A DNA stretch of 64,000 bases from an uncultured Victivallales bacterium (GTDB lineage Bacteria > Verrucomicrobiota > Lentisphaeria > Oligosphaerales > JAFGRS01). The translations under genes and the position numbers were made by a program. Positions 54,854 through 63,789 of this stretch are shown here, one piece after another. The notes under the pieces were generated by a model, which was not told where the DNA came from, searched no databases, and saw only the letters and a list, made by a program, of their open reading frames with translations. Position 1 is the stretch's first letter, and the number at the start of each line of letters is the position of its first letter. The stretch covers positions 18,830 through 82,829 of the forward strand of contig CAILUI010000097.1 in NCBI GenBank assembly GCA_903837355.1. The letters run 5' to 3'.

Positions 54854-55678
54854 TCAGAAGTCATAATCGATGGACCACGATGTCGTCTGTCCGTTGGCCA
54901 CGTTGCACTCGAGGAAGGGCTCCCAGGAGAAGGTGCGCGGGTTGCCCCAGATCGGCAGGAAGGTAGGGGCGTAGCTGCACGAGCCGGCCACCAGGCCGAG
55001 GGTCGGGTGGCGCTGGAGGATGACCAGGGGCGCCGTCGCCGCCAGGTCCAGGGCCTGGTAGTAGCCCGTGGACCAGGGCCCATCGCGACGGCGGATGAAG
55101 CCGCTCTTCGCCAGGGCGTAGCCGGGGTTGTCCGGGAAGCTCACCGGCAGGTTGAAGCGACACAATTCGTCCGTCGCGGGTTGCGGGAAGAAGGGATGCG
55201 GGAACCAGCGCATGGCGATATGGCGCTGGCCGGTATTCCGCAGCGTCGTTGCCGAGCGCACGGTACGCTCACTGAGGGTGACCGTGCGCTCCAGGTCGAG
55301 CGCGAAGGCGCCGAAGGCCTGGGCGGTGCGCATGTGGATGGCGGTGCCGGTCAGGGTCACCTCCCAGCGACAGAACTCGGTTACCTGGTTAGCCCGTAGG
55401 TCGCAGACCCCAATGCCGATGATCAGCGCCTTGCCGTCGCCGCCGGCGGGGTCGCACAAGGGCCCGAGGTTGAAGGCGTCGGGGATGCCCTGGCCGTCGA
55501 AGGTGTTGAAGCTCTCCGGGTAGGTCGGCCCGGTCAGCAGGTCGCCGCGTTTGGGGTCGGCGATCTGGAAGATGTAGCCGCCGGTGCAGTAACGCGTCCC
55601 GAAACGCGCCTGGTCGGCCACCGGGTCGAGCACCGACACGTCGAGTTCGTGGTTCTTGAGTACGTACACCGCGGTCAT
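54854..55678 (-). CDS. Aldose 1-epimerase-like (mutarotase fold) protein
   Basis: A 274-residue cytoplasmic protein with a beta-sandwich resembling galactose mutarotase: GGYIFQIADPKRGDLLTGP at the N-terminus, LERTVTLSERTVRSATTLRNTG in the middle and MRWFPHPFFP with the expected His. A C-terminal WEPFLECNVANGQT follows. It may interconvert sugar anomers or be a sugar-binding paralogue; the catalytic Glu is not certain. The start ATG at 55678 has a GGAGG box unusually close; a GTG six bases downstream is better spaced. It lies 102 nt after the serine hydrolase gene on the same strand. Confidence 0.6.
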   Translation of the reverse strand: MTAVYVLKNHELDVSVLDPVADQARFGTRYCTGGYIFQIADPKRGDLLTGPTYPESFNTFDGQGIPDAFNLGPLCDPAGGDGKALIIGIGVCDLRANQVTEFCRWEVTLTGTAIHMRTAQAFGAFALDLERTVTLSERTVRSATTLRNTGQRHIAMRWFPHPFFPQPATDELCRFNLPVSFPDNPGYALAKSGFIRRRDGPWSTGYYQALDLAATAPLVILQRHPTLGLVAGSCSYAPTFLPIWGNPRTFSWEPFLECNVANGQTTSWSIDYDF

Positions 55679-55780
55679 GCCTCCAGGTTATGCTACGGTC
55701 ACTGCGGTCCGGCTTGCTGTCAGGAGTCCCGTCTTGTCGTACGGCAGGATCAGCCGGTCCTCGCTCCTCAGACCCTATGA

Positions 55781-57031
55781 CTACGGCGCCGGGGCTGCGC
55801 TTGCCCCTTCGGCCACGGCTTGGATCACGTCGCGGCGCAGGGCGACAACACTGGCGTCGGGACCCCCATGGACCCGGCTTGCCAGGACGACCGCCCACAG
55901 GTCGCTGTCCTTGTCGAGCCAGATCATCGTACCCGTGAAGCCCAGGTGCCCGACCGCCAGCCGCTCCGCCGGCCGGTCCGCGGCGGGCTGGAAGGGAGCC
56001 GAGTTCCAGACGTCCCAGCCGTAGCCCCGCGTGTCCATCCCCGGCGGCGTCTGTACCCGCGTGAACCGCTCCACCGTCTCCGCTCGGAGCAGGCGCAGGC
56101 CATCCAGTTCGCCGCGCCCGAGGATCAGGCGGGCAAAGCGTCCCAGGTCGGCCGCGGTGGAAAACAGGCCGGCATTGCCAGCACAACGCGTGGCGGTGGC
56201 GTAGTAGTGCGCCAGGGGGTCGTGGACCAGCCCGGCGCTGCAGGGCCCGGCAGGCAGGTCTCCCGGTAGAGCGCCGTCCGCCCCCAGGCAGCCCGTCTTG
56301 CCCGTGGGTACGAGGCGGGCCCGCTGGGCGCGCGTCAACTGCCAGCCGGTGTCCCGCATCCCCAGCGGCAGGAACACGCGCTCGGTCAGAAAGGCGTGCA
56401 GGCTGGTGCCGGCGACGTTCTCGGCGATCCTCCCCGCCAGAATGGCATTCAGGCAGGAGTACTCCACGCCGCTGTCCGGTGCCCGGCGCAACGGCAGCTT
56501 GGCGATGGCCGCGATCACGACGTCGGGTTGCGGCCCGGGACCGTGCTCCTTCTCCAGCAGGGCCACCGTCAGGTAGGCCGGCAGCCCTGAAGTATGGGTG
56601 AGCAGGTGCCGGACCCGAAGGTCCTCCCCCGCGGGCCGCTCGCGCCACTCGGGGAGGTGGTTGGCGAGCGGGTCATCCAGCCCGAGCCTGCCCTCGTCCA
56701 CCAGCAGCATCACGGCTGTCGTCGTCCCCACCACCTTGGTCACCGAGGCCAGATCGAAGATGGCGTCCGCCGGCATGGGAACTGGCTGGGGGGCAAGCTG
56801 GAGACTCCCGCAGGCCAGGGAGAAACGCACACCCTGCGCGTCTCCGGCCGCCACCACGGCGCCGGGAAGCTGCCCTGCCACCAGGTCACGCGGAACCACA
56901 CCCGCGAGGACGTCGGCGCCGTCCCGACCCCAGCGCGAGGGCGCCAGTGCCGGCTCCTGCGCCGACGCGTACCCCGCCAGGCCGAGCGCCAGCAGACCAC
57001 AGGGCACGCACGTACCTCTGCCGAATTGCAT
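55781..57031 (-). CDS. Secreted serine hydrolase, class C beta-lactamase-like (CubicO family)
   Basis: A 416-residue exported protein (signal GLLALGLAGYASAQ). Ser96 and Lys99 form the SxxK motif in LASVTKV, Tyr191 the YxN-like motif in EYSCLN, and HLGFTGT the third block. RHLLTHTSGLPAY is the typical family sequence. Members are esterases, D-amino-acid peptidases or beta-lactamases, and the fold does not say which. The start ATG at 57031 has GGAGGA 4 nt upstream; the longer frame runs into the palindrome array. It is the first gene of a minus-strand pair with the mutarotase-like gene. Confidence 0.85.
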   Translation of the reverse strand: MQFGRGTCVPCGLLALGLAGYASAQEPALAPSRWGRDGADVLAGVVPRDLVAGQLPGAVVAAGDAQGVRFSLACGSLQLAPQPVPMPADAIFDLASVTKVVGTTTAVMLLVDEGRLGLDDPLANHLPEWRERPAGEDLRVRHLLTHTSGLPAYLTVALLEKEHGPGPQPDVVIAAIAKLPLRRAPDSGVEYSCLNAILAGRIAENVAGTSLHAFLTERVFLPLGMRDTGWQLTRAQRARLVPTGKTGCLGADGALPGDLPAGPCSAGLVHDPLAHYYATATRCAGNAGLFSTAADLGRFARLILGRGELDGLRLLRAETVERFTRVQTPPGMDTRGYGWDVWNSAPFQPAADRPAERLAVGHLGFTGTMIWLDKDSDLWAVVLASRVHGGPDASVVALRRDVIQAVAEGASAAPAP

Positions 57032-57058
57032 TTGCTCCTCCTGTCCGCCGTCACCACG

Positions 57059-57788
57059 TTTTCGCGAAACCGCCAGGGCCTCAGTCGCCACGTTTTCGCG
57101 AAACCGCCAAGGCCTCAGTCGCCACGTTTTCGCGAAACCGCCAAGGCCGCCGTCACCACGTTTTCGCGAAACCGCCATGGCCGTAGAGAACTATGCTCTC
57201 AGGAAATCCAGAAGCGCGGTCACGGACGATACGTTTTCGCGAAAGTACGGGGAGCCGCGCCGGCGCGCTTCGGCCCTCGAAAGCTCCAGCCGAGCGCCCG
57301 TCGCGCTTTCGCGAAACCGCCTGTAGTCTGTGCGGTCCGCCGCGCTTTCGCGAAACCGCCAGGCCCCGGTCGCCACGTTTTCGCGAAACCGTCTGTAGTC
57401 TGTGCGGTCCGCCGCGCTTTCGCGAAACCGTCTGTAGTCTGTGCGGTCTGGCGCTCGTTTTCGCGAAACCGTCTGTAGTCTGTGCGGTCCGCCGCGTTTT
57501 CGCGAAACCGTCTGTAGTCTGTGCGGTCTGGCGCTCGCTTTCGCGAAACCGCCCGGGGTCTGTGCGGTCTGGCGCTCGCTTTCGCGAAACCGTCTGTAGT
57601 CTGTGCGGTCCGCCGCGCTTTCGCGAAACCGTCTGTAGTCTGTGCGGTCCGCCGCTCGCTTTCGCGAAACCGTCTGTAGTCTGTGCGGTCTGGCGCTCGC
57701 TTTCGCGAAACCGTCTGTAGTCTGTGCGGTCCGCCGCGCTTTCGCGAAACCGTCTGTAGTCTGTGCGGTCCGCCGCGCTTTCGCGAAA
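57059..57788. repeat. Array of 18 TTTCGCGAAA palindromes
   Basis: The 10-bp palindrome occurs 18 times. The first four are 34-35 nt apart and their spacers begin GCC; the last ten are 39 or 41 nt apart with near-identical spacers (GTCTGTAGTCTGTGCGGTC then CGCCGCGC or TGGCGCTCGC). Between 57241 and 57306 the pattern is interrupted by unrelated sequence. Spacers are copies of each other, so this is not a CRISPR array. The 952-base gap 57032-57983 contains no gene; 57790-57983 may hold the promoter of the transporter operon, but I see no clear boxes. Confidence 0.9.
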
Positions 57789-57983
57789 GCGCCTCGGGTC
57801 GGCCGGCGATCGTGTGGCCCGGTCCCAGGGCCTGGGCCTGGGGTCAGGCCGAAGGGCGGTTCGTCTGGGTGATCGCGACAAAACGGCCTGGCTGGCTGGT
57901 TGGGCCTGCTTGTTTTCGGGGTCGTGCGGAATAGGGTGAAGGCCGTCCGGGCCGGGCGCCGACGGAGCGTGTTGCTGACCCCC

Positions 57984-59558
57984 ATGTCTGAGTTTGAACA
58001 CCAACCTGTAGGGCGGAGTGCGACCGACGGCGCCAGCGCGGTGGTGCTGTCCGGCGTCGCGAAGGCCTTTGCCGGGGTGCAGGCGCTGCTGGACGTGAAC
58101 CTGGAGTTGCGGGCCGGGGAGATTCACGCGCTCTGCGGTGAGAATGGCGCCGGGAAGTCGACGCTGATCAAGATCCTCGCCGGGGTCTATGCGGCGGATG
58201 CGGGGACGGTCACGGCCTGGGGGACGGTGTTGCCGCCGGGCCAGGTCCGGGCGGCGGCCGCCGCCGGCATCGCGGTGATCCACCAGGAATCGACGGCTTT
58301 TCCCGACCTCGACGCGGTCGATAACCTCTTCCTGGGACGTGAGCTGCATGGTTGCGGCGGCTGGCTGCTGGACCGGCGGCGCATGGAGGCCGAGGCGGCG
58401 CGCTGGCTGGCGTTGCTCGAGGTGGACATCGATCTGCAGGCGCCGCTGGGGAGTCTGCCCCTGGCGCAGCGGCAACTGGTGTCGATGGCGCGCGCGCTGT
58501 CGTGTGAGTGCCGACTGCTGATTCTGGACGAGCCGACCGCGTCGTTGTCGAGCCGGGAGACGGCGGTGCTCTTCGCCCTGTTGCGCCGACTGCGGGCACA
58601 GGGGGTGAGCGTGCTCTATGTCAGTCACCGCTTGGAGGAGGTCTTTGCGCTGGCGGATCGGATCACGGTGCTGCGCGACGGCGCGTGGGTGGCGACGCGG
58701 CCGACGGGCGAACTGGACCGGCCCGAGCTGATTCGGCTGATGGTCGGGCGCGAGGTGGGGGCGTTGTTCACGCGGCAGCGCGGTAACGCCGCTCTTGGCC
58801 CCGTTCGGCTGGAGGTGACGGGGCTGCGGCGCCGGGGTGCGTTTGCCGAGGTTTCCCTGAGCCTGCAGGCCGGCGAGATTGTCGGCTTGGCCGGGCTGGT
58901 CGGCGCGGGGCGTTCGGAGGTGGCGCGTTGCATCATGGGCCTCGACCGGCCGGATGCCGGGCGCGTGTTGCTGGACGGCGTGCCCCTGCATTTGGGCGAC
59001 GTGCGGCGGGCCATTCGGGCCGGGTTGGCGATGGTGGCGGAGGACCGGCAGAGCGAGGGCCTGGTGCTGCCCCTGAGTGTGCGCGAGAACCTGGGGATGG
59101 TGGCCCGGCGCGCGCTGGCGCCGGGCTGGATCCGGCAGCGCCGCCACGAACGCGACCTGGCGACGCGGCTGGTGGCCCGCCTCGGCGTGCGGACGCCAGG
59201 GATCGAGGTGCCGGCCGAGACGCTCTCCGGCGGTAACCAGCAAAAACTGGTGCTCGGCAAGTGGCTGGGGGTGACGCCGAAGGTGCTGCTGCTCGACGAA
59301 CCGACCCGCGGCGTGGACGTCGGCGCCAAGGCCGAGATTCACCGCTTGATCCTTGGCCTTGCCGCGGAGGGTGTGGCGACCCTGCTGATCTCCTCGGAAC
59401 TGCCCGAGATCCTGGCTCTCTGCGACCGTATCCTGGTGCTGCGGCAAGGGCATCTCGTCGGCGAACTGCCCGGCGCGACGGCGACCCAGGAGGACGTCCT
59501 GCGCCTGGCCTTACCGGCGGTCCCCGCGACTCCGTCCCGTGCGGAGGCGGGTGCATGA
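57984..59558 (+). CDS. Sugar ABC transporter ATPase, RbsA/RhaT type
   Basis: A 524-residue double ATPase. N-terminal half: Walker A GENGAGKST (52-60), signature LPLAQRQLVSMARAL, Walker B LLILDEPTAS. C-terminal half: degenerate Walker A LVGAGRSE, intact signature LSGGNQQKLVLGKWL, Walker B VLLLDEPTRGVD. This is the ribose/rhamnose/AI-2 class. Its stop overlaps the next ATG, so three genes are coupled. No substrate-binding protein is next to it. The start ATG at 57984 lacks a strong ribosome site but fits the family. Confidence 0.93.
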   Translation: MSEFEHQPVGRSATDGASAVVLSGVAKAFAGVQALLDVNLELRAGEIHALCGENGAGKSTLIKILAGVYAADAGTVTAWGTVLPPGQVRAAAAAGIAVIHQESTAFPDLDAVDNLFLGRELHGCGGWLLDRRRMEAEAARWLALLEVDIDLQAPLGSLPLAQRQLVSMARALSCECRLLILDEPTASLSSRETAVLFALLRRLRAQGVSVLYVSHRLEEVFALADRITVLRDGAWVATRPTGELDRPELIRLMVGREVGALFTRQRGNAALGPVRLEVTGLRRRGAFAEVSLSLQAGEIVGLAGLVGAGRSEVARCIMGLDRPDAGRVLLDGVPLHLGDVRRAIRAGLAMVAEDRQSEGLVLPLSVRENLGMVARRALAPGWIRQRRHERDLATRLVARLGVRTPGIEVPAETLSGGNQQKLVLGKWLGVTPKVLLLDEPTRGVDVGAKAEIHRLILGLAAEGVATLLISSELPEILALCDRILVLRQGHLVGELPGATATQEDVLRLALPAVPATPSRAEAGA

Positions 59559-60559
59559 CCTCGGGAGCAGTCACAGGCGTGAGGCGGCAGCGCTGGCGCG
59601 AGTGGGTGACCCGCCGCGAAACGGCGCCGGCTCTGCTGCTGGTGGCCATCGTGGTTGGGGTCTCGCTGCTCAATCCGGCCTTTGCGAGTCTGACCAACCT
59701 GCGCGATCTGGCGGTGAGCGCAGCGCCGGTGCTGATCGTGGCCTGCGGGATGATGCTGGTGATGATAACCGGCGAAATCGACATTTCGGTGGGGTCGCTG
59801 CTGGGATTGCTGGGGGCGTTGATGGGCATCCTGTCCTCGCCGGCGCACCTGGGCTGGCCGTTGCCGGCGACCGTGGCGGTGGTCCTCCTGGCCGGGGCGA
59901 TGGCCGGTGCGCTCAACGGCGTCCTGGTGGCGGTGGCCGGCATCCCGTCGATCGTGGTGACCCTGGGCATGCTCACGGTGCTGCGGGCGGCCACGGAAGG
60001 GCTCATGGCCGGAGAGTGGATCACCGATCTGCCGCCGGGCCTGCGCGCCCTGGGGACGGGGACGTTCGCCGGGGTCCCGATCTGCGTCTGGGCCGCTGTG
60101 GCCGTGACCGCCGGCAGCGTGCTGCTGACCCGCCGCACGGCGGTCGGCCGGCGGGTGTTTGCCGTCGGCAGCAACCCCCGCGCCGCGGCCCTGCACGGGA
60201 TCTCGGTCGTGCGCACCAAACTCTTCGTCTTCACCGTGACCGGGATGCTGACCGGCCTGGCGGCCCTAGTCAGCGTTCCGCAACTCTCCGTCGTCGAATC
60301 CGGCCTCGGGCGGGGTTTCGAGCTGTTGGTGGTGACCGGGGTGGTGGTGGGCGGGGTTTCGGTCCGCGGGGGAGTCGGGACGGTCCTGGGAACGCTGCTG
60401 GGAACGTTGCTGCTGAACATCATCCGGACGGCGCTGGTTTTTCTGCCGCTGGGGCAGGCCGCGACCTACTGGGAGCGTACCGTGCAGGGGGTCCTGATCC
60501 TGGTGGCCGTACTGGCGGACCATCTAGGCGGCAGACGGCGGGCGGGGGGTGCCCCATGA
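59555..60559 (+). CDS. Sugar ABC transporter permease 1, RbsC type
   Basis: A 334-residue inner-membrane protein of the BPD_transp_2 class (branched-chain/ribose type), about 8-10 hydrophobic segments. The diagnostic GEIDISVGSLLG follows the second membrane span. It overlaps the ATPase gene by 4 nt (ATGA) and the next permease by 4 nt (ATGA). Two permeases plus one double ATPase is the arrangement of the rhamnose and AI-2 importers. Confidence 0.93.
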   Translation: MTSGAVTGVRRQRWREWVTRRETAPALLLVAIVVGVSLLNPAFASLTNLRDLAVSAAPVLIVACGMMLVMITGEIDISVGSLLGLLGALMGILSSPAHLGWPLPATVAVVLLAGAMAGALNGVLVAVAGIPSIVVTLGMLTVLRAATEGLMAGEWITDLPPGLRALGTGTFAGVPICVWAAVAVTAGSVLLTRRTAVGRRVFAVGSNPRAAALHGISVVRTKLFVFTVTGMLTGLAALVSVPQLSVVESGLGRGFELLVVTGVVVGGVSVRGGVGTVLGTLLGTLLLNIIRTALVFLPLGQAATYWERTVQGVLILVAVLADHLGGRRRAGGAP

Positions 60560-61509
60560 CCGCGCGCACCACACGGCCGGGTTTCCGCGGCTGGCACGAG
60601 GTCGGTCTGCTCGTCCTGGTCGGCGTCGTCCTGGCCTGGGCCGGGGCGACGGACCCGGCCTTCCTCAGCCGCCGCGCCCAGGTTGAGTTGTCCGGGCATG
60701 TCTGGGAGCTGGCGCTGCTATCGCTGCCGATGACGCTGATCATCCTGACCGCGGGCATCGACCTCTCGATCGGCGCCACCATGGCTCTTGCCGCCGTGGT
60801 GCTGGGCCTGGGTTTCGAGGCCGGCTGGCCCTTGCCCGTGTGCGTCGGCGCGGCCCTGCTGACCGGGACCGCGGCCGGCGCCCTGAATGGCCTGGCGGTG
60901 ACCGCTATCGGCGTGCATCCGCTGATCGTCACCCTGGCCACGCTGGCCGCCTATCGCGGGGTGGCCGAGGGCATCAGCCTGGCCCGCCCCATCTCCGGTT
61001 TCCCGGCGAGCTTCGGCTGGTTGGGGCAGGGCAGTCTGCTGGGGTTGCCGGTGCCGAGTCTGGTCTTTCTACTGGCCCTGCTGGCCACCGCGGTCTTTCT
61101 TTGGGCCACCCCCTGGGGCGCCTCGCTGAGCGCCATCGGCTACAACGAGCGCGCCTGTCGCTGTTCCGGTTTGCCGGTGCGTCGGCTGACCTGCCTGCTG
61201 TACGTCCTTTCGGGCTGGACCGCCGGCCTCGCTGGGGTCCTCTATGTCGCTCGGCGCAACACCGCCAAGGCGGACATTGGCACGGGCTTGGAGCTCGACG
61301 TCATCACTGCCGTGGTGCTTGGCGGCACCAGCATCTTTGGCGGCCGCGGCACTCTGCCGGGCACGCTGCTTGGGGTGCTGCTCATCCACGAAGTGCGCGA
61401 GTTCGTCACCTGGCGCTGGAACCGCGATGAGCTGGTGCTGCTGGTGCTTGGGGTACTGCTGATCGCCTCCGTCTTCGTGCAGAAGCTGCTGACCCGGCGG
61501 GCGCGGTAG
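60556..61509 (+). CDS. Sugar ABC transporter permease 2, RbsC type
   Basis: A 317-residue permease homologous to the preceding one; the motif here is AGIDLSIGATMAL. It probably forms a heterodimer with permease 1. The overlapping ATGA start couples it to permease 1. It ends the operon; a hairpin (CCGGCT/AGCCGG) follows at about 61547 but without a clear T-run, so termination there is uncertain. Confidence 0.93.
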   Translation: MTARTTRPGFRGWHEVGLLVLVGVVLAWAGATDPAFLSRRAQVELSGHVWELALLSLPMTLIILTAGIDLSIGATMALAAVVLGLGFEAGWPLPVCVGAALLTGTAAGALNGLAVTAIGVHPLIVTLATLAAYRGVAEGISLARPISGFPASFGWLGQGSLLGLPVPSLVFLLALLATAVFLWATPWGASLSAIGYNERACRCSGLPVRRLTCLLYVLSGWTAGLAGVLYVARRNTAKADIGTGLELDVITAVVLGGTSIFGGRGTLPGTLLGVLLIHEVREFVTWRWNRDELVLLVLGVLLIASVFVQKLLTRRAR

Positions 61510-61543
61510 CTCAAGGTTCGAGGGTCGAGGGGTCGGGGGGCGG

Positions 61544-61782
61544 GGACCGGCTCAAGCCGGGACTCCTGGCGGGGGCGGGAGTACCCCCTTCAGCACCAAG
61601 CGGGCGCAGTGCCGCCCGATCATGTCAGGATGAAACTCTGCTTGGGAGTACTGCCGCGTGCCCTCACGCGGCAGGCGGGTGGGGGCACCCGCCACTACCT
61701 CAGAGCCCCCCGCGCGACTGAGGTCGAGTTTCACAGGAGGGGGCGAGGACCGGCTCAAGCCGGGACTCCTGGCGGGGGCGGG
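61544..61782. repeat. Perfect 36-nt direct repeats around hairpins
   Basis: The 36-nt sequence starting GGACCGGCTCAAGCCGG occurs at 61544-61579 and 61747-61782. Between the copies lie the hairpin GCCGCGTG/CACGCGGC (about 61651-61670) and inverted TGAAACTC (61629) and GAGTTTCA (61726). The 310-base gap 61510-61819 contains nothing that looks like a gene. Confidence 0.85.
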
Positions 61783-61819
61783 GTGGGGGCTAGCGGTGCC
61801 GCGGCACCGCTGTCGCGCG

Positions 61820-63784
61820 CTACTTGCCGGCCGGTTCGGCGGCCAGGCGGGCCTGGAGCTGGGTGTTCAGTGCCTGGGCGGCGGCGAGGCAGCGGAACTT
61901 CGGCAGGTCCAGTGTCGGGGCCAACTCGCGGATGGCCTCCTGGGTGCGGCCGCGGGCCGCCAGGACGGCGGCGTAGTGGTAGCGGATGAGGGCGTGGCGC
62001 GGCATTGCCCCGCGGGCTCGCTCCAGGAGCTCGCTGGCCTGTGTGTCGTTCCCCTGCAGATGGTAGATCCAGCCTAAGGTATCGGCGGTGAGGGGGCGCC
62101 CGGGCGCCAGTTCGTGGGCCCGCCTCGCCAGGGTGAAGGCCTCGGCGAGACCGCCGGGCTGTTCCAGGAGTAGGTCAGCCAGGGTTTGGAGGGCCTGCGG
62201 GTTGTCGGGTGCCTTCGCCAGTGCCTGGCGGGCGCTGGCGAGGGCGTCGTCCGCACGTCCGGCCTGGGTTTGGAGCCGGGCCAGGCGTAGCCATGGCGCC
62301 GCCGCCTCGGGGCGCGCCGCGGCCACCTCCTGGCAGAGCGTGATGGCCTCGTCGGTCCGTCCTTCCGCTTCGCGGCAGGTCGCCAGTGCCAGGGTGATAC
62401 CGGGGTCGCCGGGCGTCGCCCGCAGCAGTCCCTCGAATTCGCCGGCGGCGTCCGCGTAGTTCCCTTTCGCCATGTGGATCCGTGCCAGCAGCAGATGGGG
62501 CAAGCCGCCTCGGGGGTAGCTGCGCAAGGCGATCTGACAACACTCCAGAGCCTGGTCGGGCAGGTCCAGGCGCAGGTAGGTATCGCCGAGGACCAACTGC
62601 GCGTCGGCCTGGTTGGGGCGTTCGGCGACCAGCTTCCGGGCGACGCTCAGCGCCTCGTTCTTCTTGCGGGCGCGCAGCAGCAGTTCGATATACCGGGTGG
62701 CGGGGGCGATCACGGCGGGGTACTCGCGGTTCAACGTGGCAAAGCGCTCGGTCGCGGCGGCGCGGTCACCGCTGGCGAGGGTTGCATCGGCGAGGGTGAC
62801 GGCGGCAGCGAAGCTCCCTGGGACGGCCTGCAGGACGGCCTGGGCCTGCGCCATGGCGGCCTTGGTGTCGCCCTGGGCCAGGAGCACGCGGGCGAGGCCG
62901 CAGCCGGCCCCGACGTGGGCGGGGCGTTCAGCCAGGATCTTGCGAAAGGCTTGCGCGGCGACCTCGAGGTGCCCTTCGGCCAGTTCGACCTCGGCCAACT
63001 GAACCTGGCTCTGTGGGTCATCGGGAGCCAGCAGCAGCGCCTTCTCTGCCGCGGCCCTGGCCTCATCGCGCCGGCCCATGGCCAAGGCGCTCTCGCTGAG
63101 TAGCACCAGGGCCTCGCTGCTGGATTCCGGCGGGGCCTCACGCTCGGTGGACGCGCTGGCGGCCGTCTCGGCGGCGCTGGCGGGAGCCGTCTCTACGGCA
63201 CTCTCGGTGGCACTCTCGGTGGCGGTTGCGGCGACCGTGGTGGGCACGGCACTCGCCCTGGGGGGGGCCGGCTGAGCCAGCGTCGGCGCGGTGCTGAGCC
63301 GCGAGCTGACGAGGAGAACGCCCGCCACCGCGAGGGACCAGATGGCGCCGAGGGCGAGGGCTACGCCAACCAGGCGCAGCGCCGACGGTTTCGGCATGCC
63401 GTGGCACCCACAGAGCACGCAGCTGCCGCCCTCGCCGACGGCCTCCGTCTCCACCCCGGAGCAGAGCAGAGCGAGGACCATGGGGGTGGCGTATTTCTTC
63501 CCCGGCTGGCAAGCACGCCAGTCCTGACCTTCCAGCGTGATGGTAGTGCGCTCACCACAGGGCAGGAACGGCCGCTTGGCGATGACGGGCTCAGCGGCCC
63601 CCGACAGGGCCTTCAGGCGCACGGCCACGTACCAGGCCAGCACGCGCACGAAGTCAACGCTGAGCACGACCAGGTCGACCGGCAGCAGCACGAGCCGTCC
63701 CGGCCGGAACCAGCGTGGTAACCATGGGTGTCCCCGGCGGCGGCGTGTCTCGGGCTCCGGGGTCGTTATGGTGTCCGTGGCCAT
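61820..63784 (-). CDS. Membrane-anchored TPR protein with Cys-rich N-terminal domain
   Basis: A 654-residue protein. Residues 1-135 hold a hydrophobic stretch (about 31-58) and a Cys-rich zone (PCGER, ACQPG, CSGVE, GSCVLCGCHG) that could bind metal. A clear transmembrane segment is at about 137-160 and an Ala/Thr/Ser/Glu low-complexity linker at 165-220. Then come about twelve TPR-like repeats to the end (for example ALLLAPDDPQSQVQLAEVELAEGHLEVAAQ). It may organise envelope or polysaccharide assembly. The ATG at 63784 follows the stop of the preceding gene by 5 nt, so the two genes form an operon. Confidence 0.8.
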   Translation of the reverse strand: MATDTITTPEPETRRRRGHPWLPRWFRPGRLVLLPVDLVVLSVDFVRVLAWYVAVRLKALSGAAEPVIAKRPFLPCGERTTITLEGQDWRACQPGKKYATPMVLALLCSGVETEAVGEGGSCVLCGCHGMPKPSALRLVGVALALGAIWSLAVAGVLLVSSRLSTAPTLAQPAPPRASAVPTTVAATATESATESAVETAPASAAETAASASTEREAPPESSSEALVLLSESALAMGRRDEARAAAEKALLLAPDDPQSQVQLAEVELAEGHLEVAAQAFRKILAERPAHVGAGCGLARVLLAQGDTKAAMAQAQAVLQAVPGSFAAAVTLADATLASGDRAAATERFATLNREYPAVIAPATRYIELLLRARKKNEALSVARKLVAERPNQADAQLVLGDTYLRLDLPDQALECCQIALRSYPRGGLPHLLLARIHMAKGNYADAAGEFEGLLRATPGDPGITLALATCREAEGRTDEAITLCQEVAAARPEAAAPWLRLARLQTQAGRADDALASARQALAKAPDNPQALQTLADLLLEQPGGLAEAFTLARRAHELAPGRPLTADTLGWIYHLQGNDTQASELLERARGAMPRHALIRYHYAAVLAARGRTQEAIRELAPTLDLPKFRCLAAAQALNTQLQARLAAEPAGK

Positions 63785-63789
63785 GGCGC

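Noticed and set aside
57059..57788. CRISPR array
   Set aside because: The regularly spaced palindromes resemble repeats, but the spacers are copies of each other and no cas gene is near.
57153..59453. 766-codon minus-strand open frame over the palindrome array and ABC ATPase gene
   Set aside because: Its end is translated palindrome repeats (RRFRES) and the rest is antisense to a clear ATPase.
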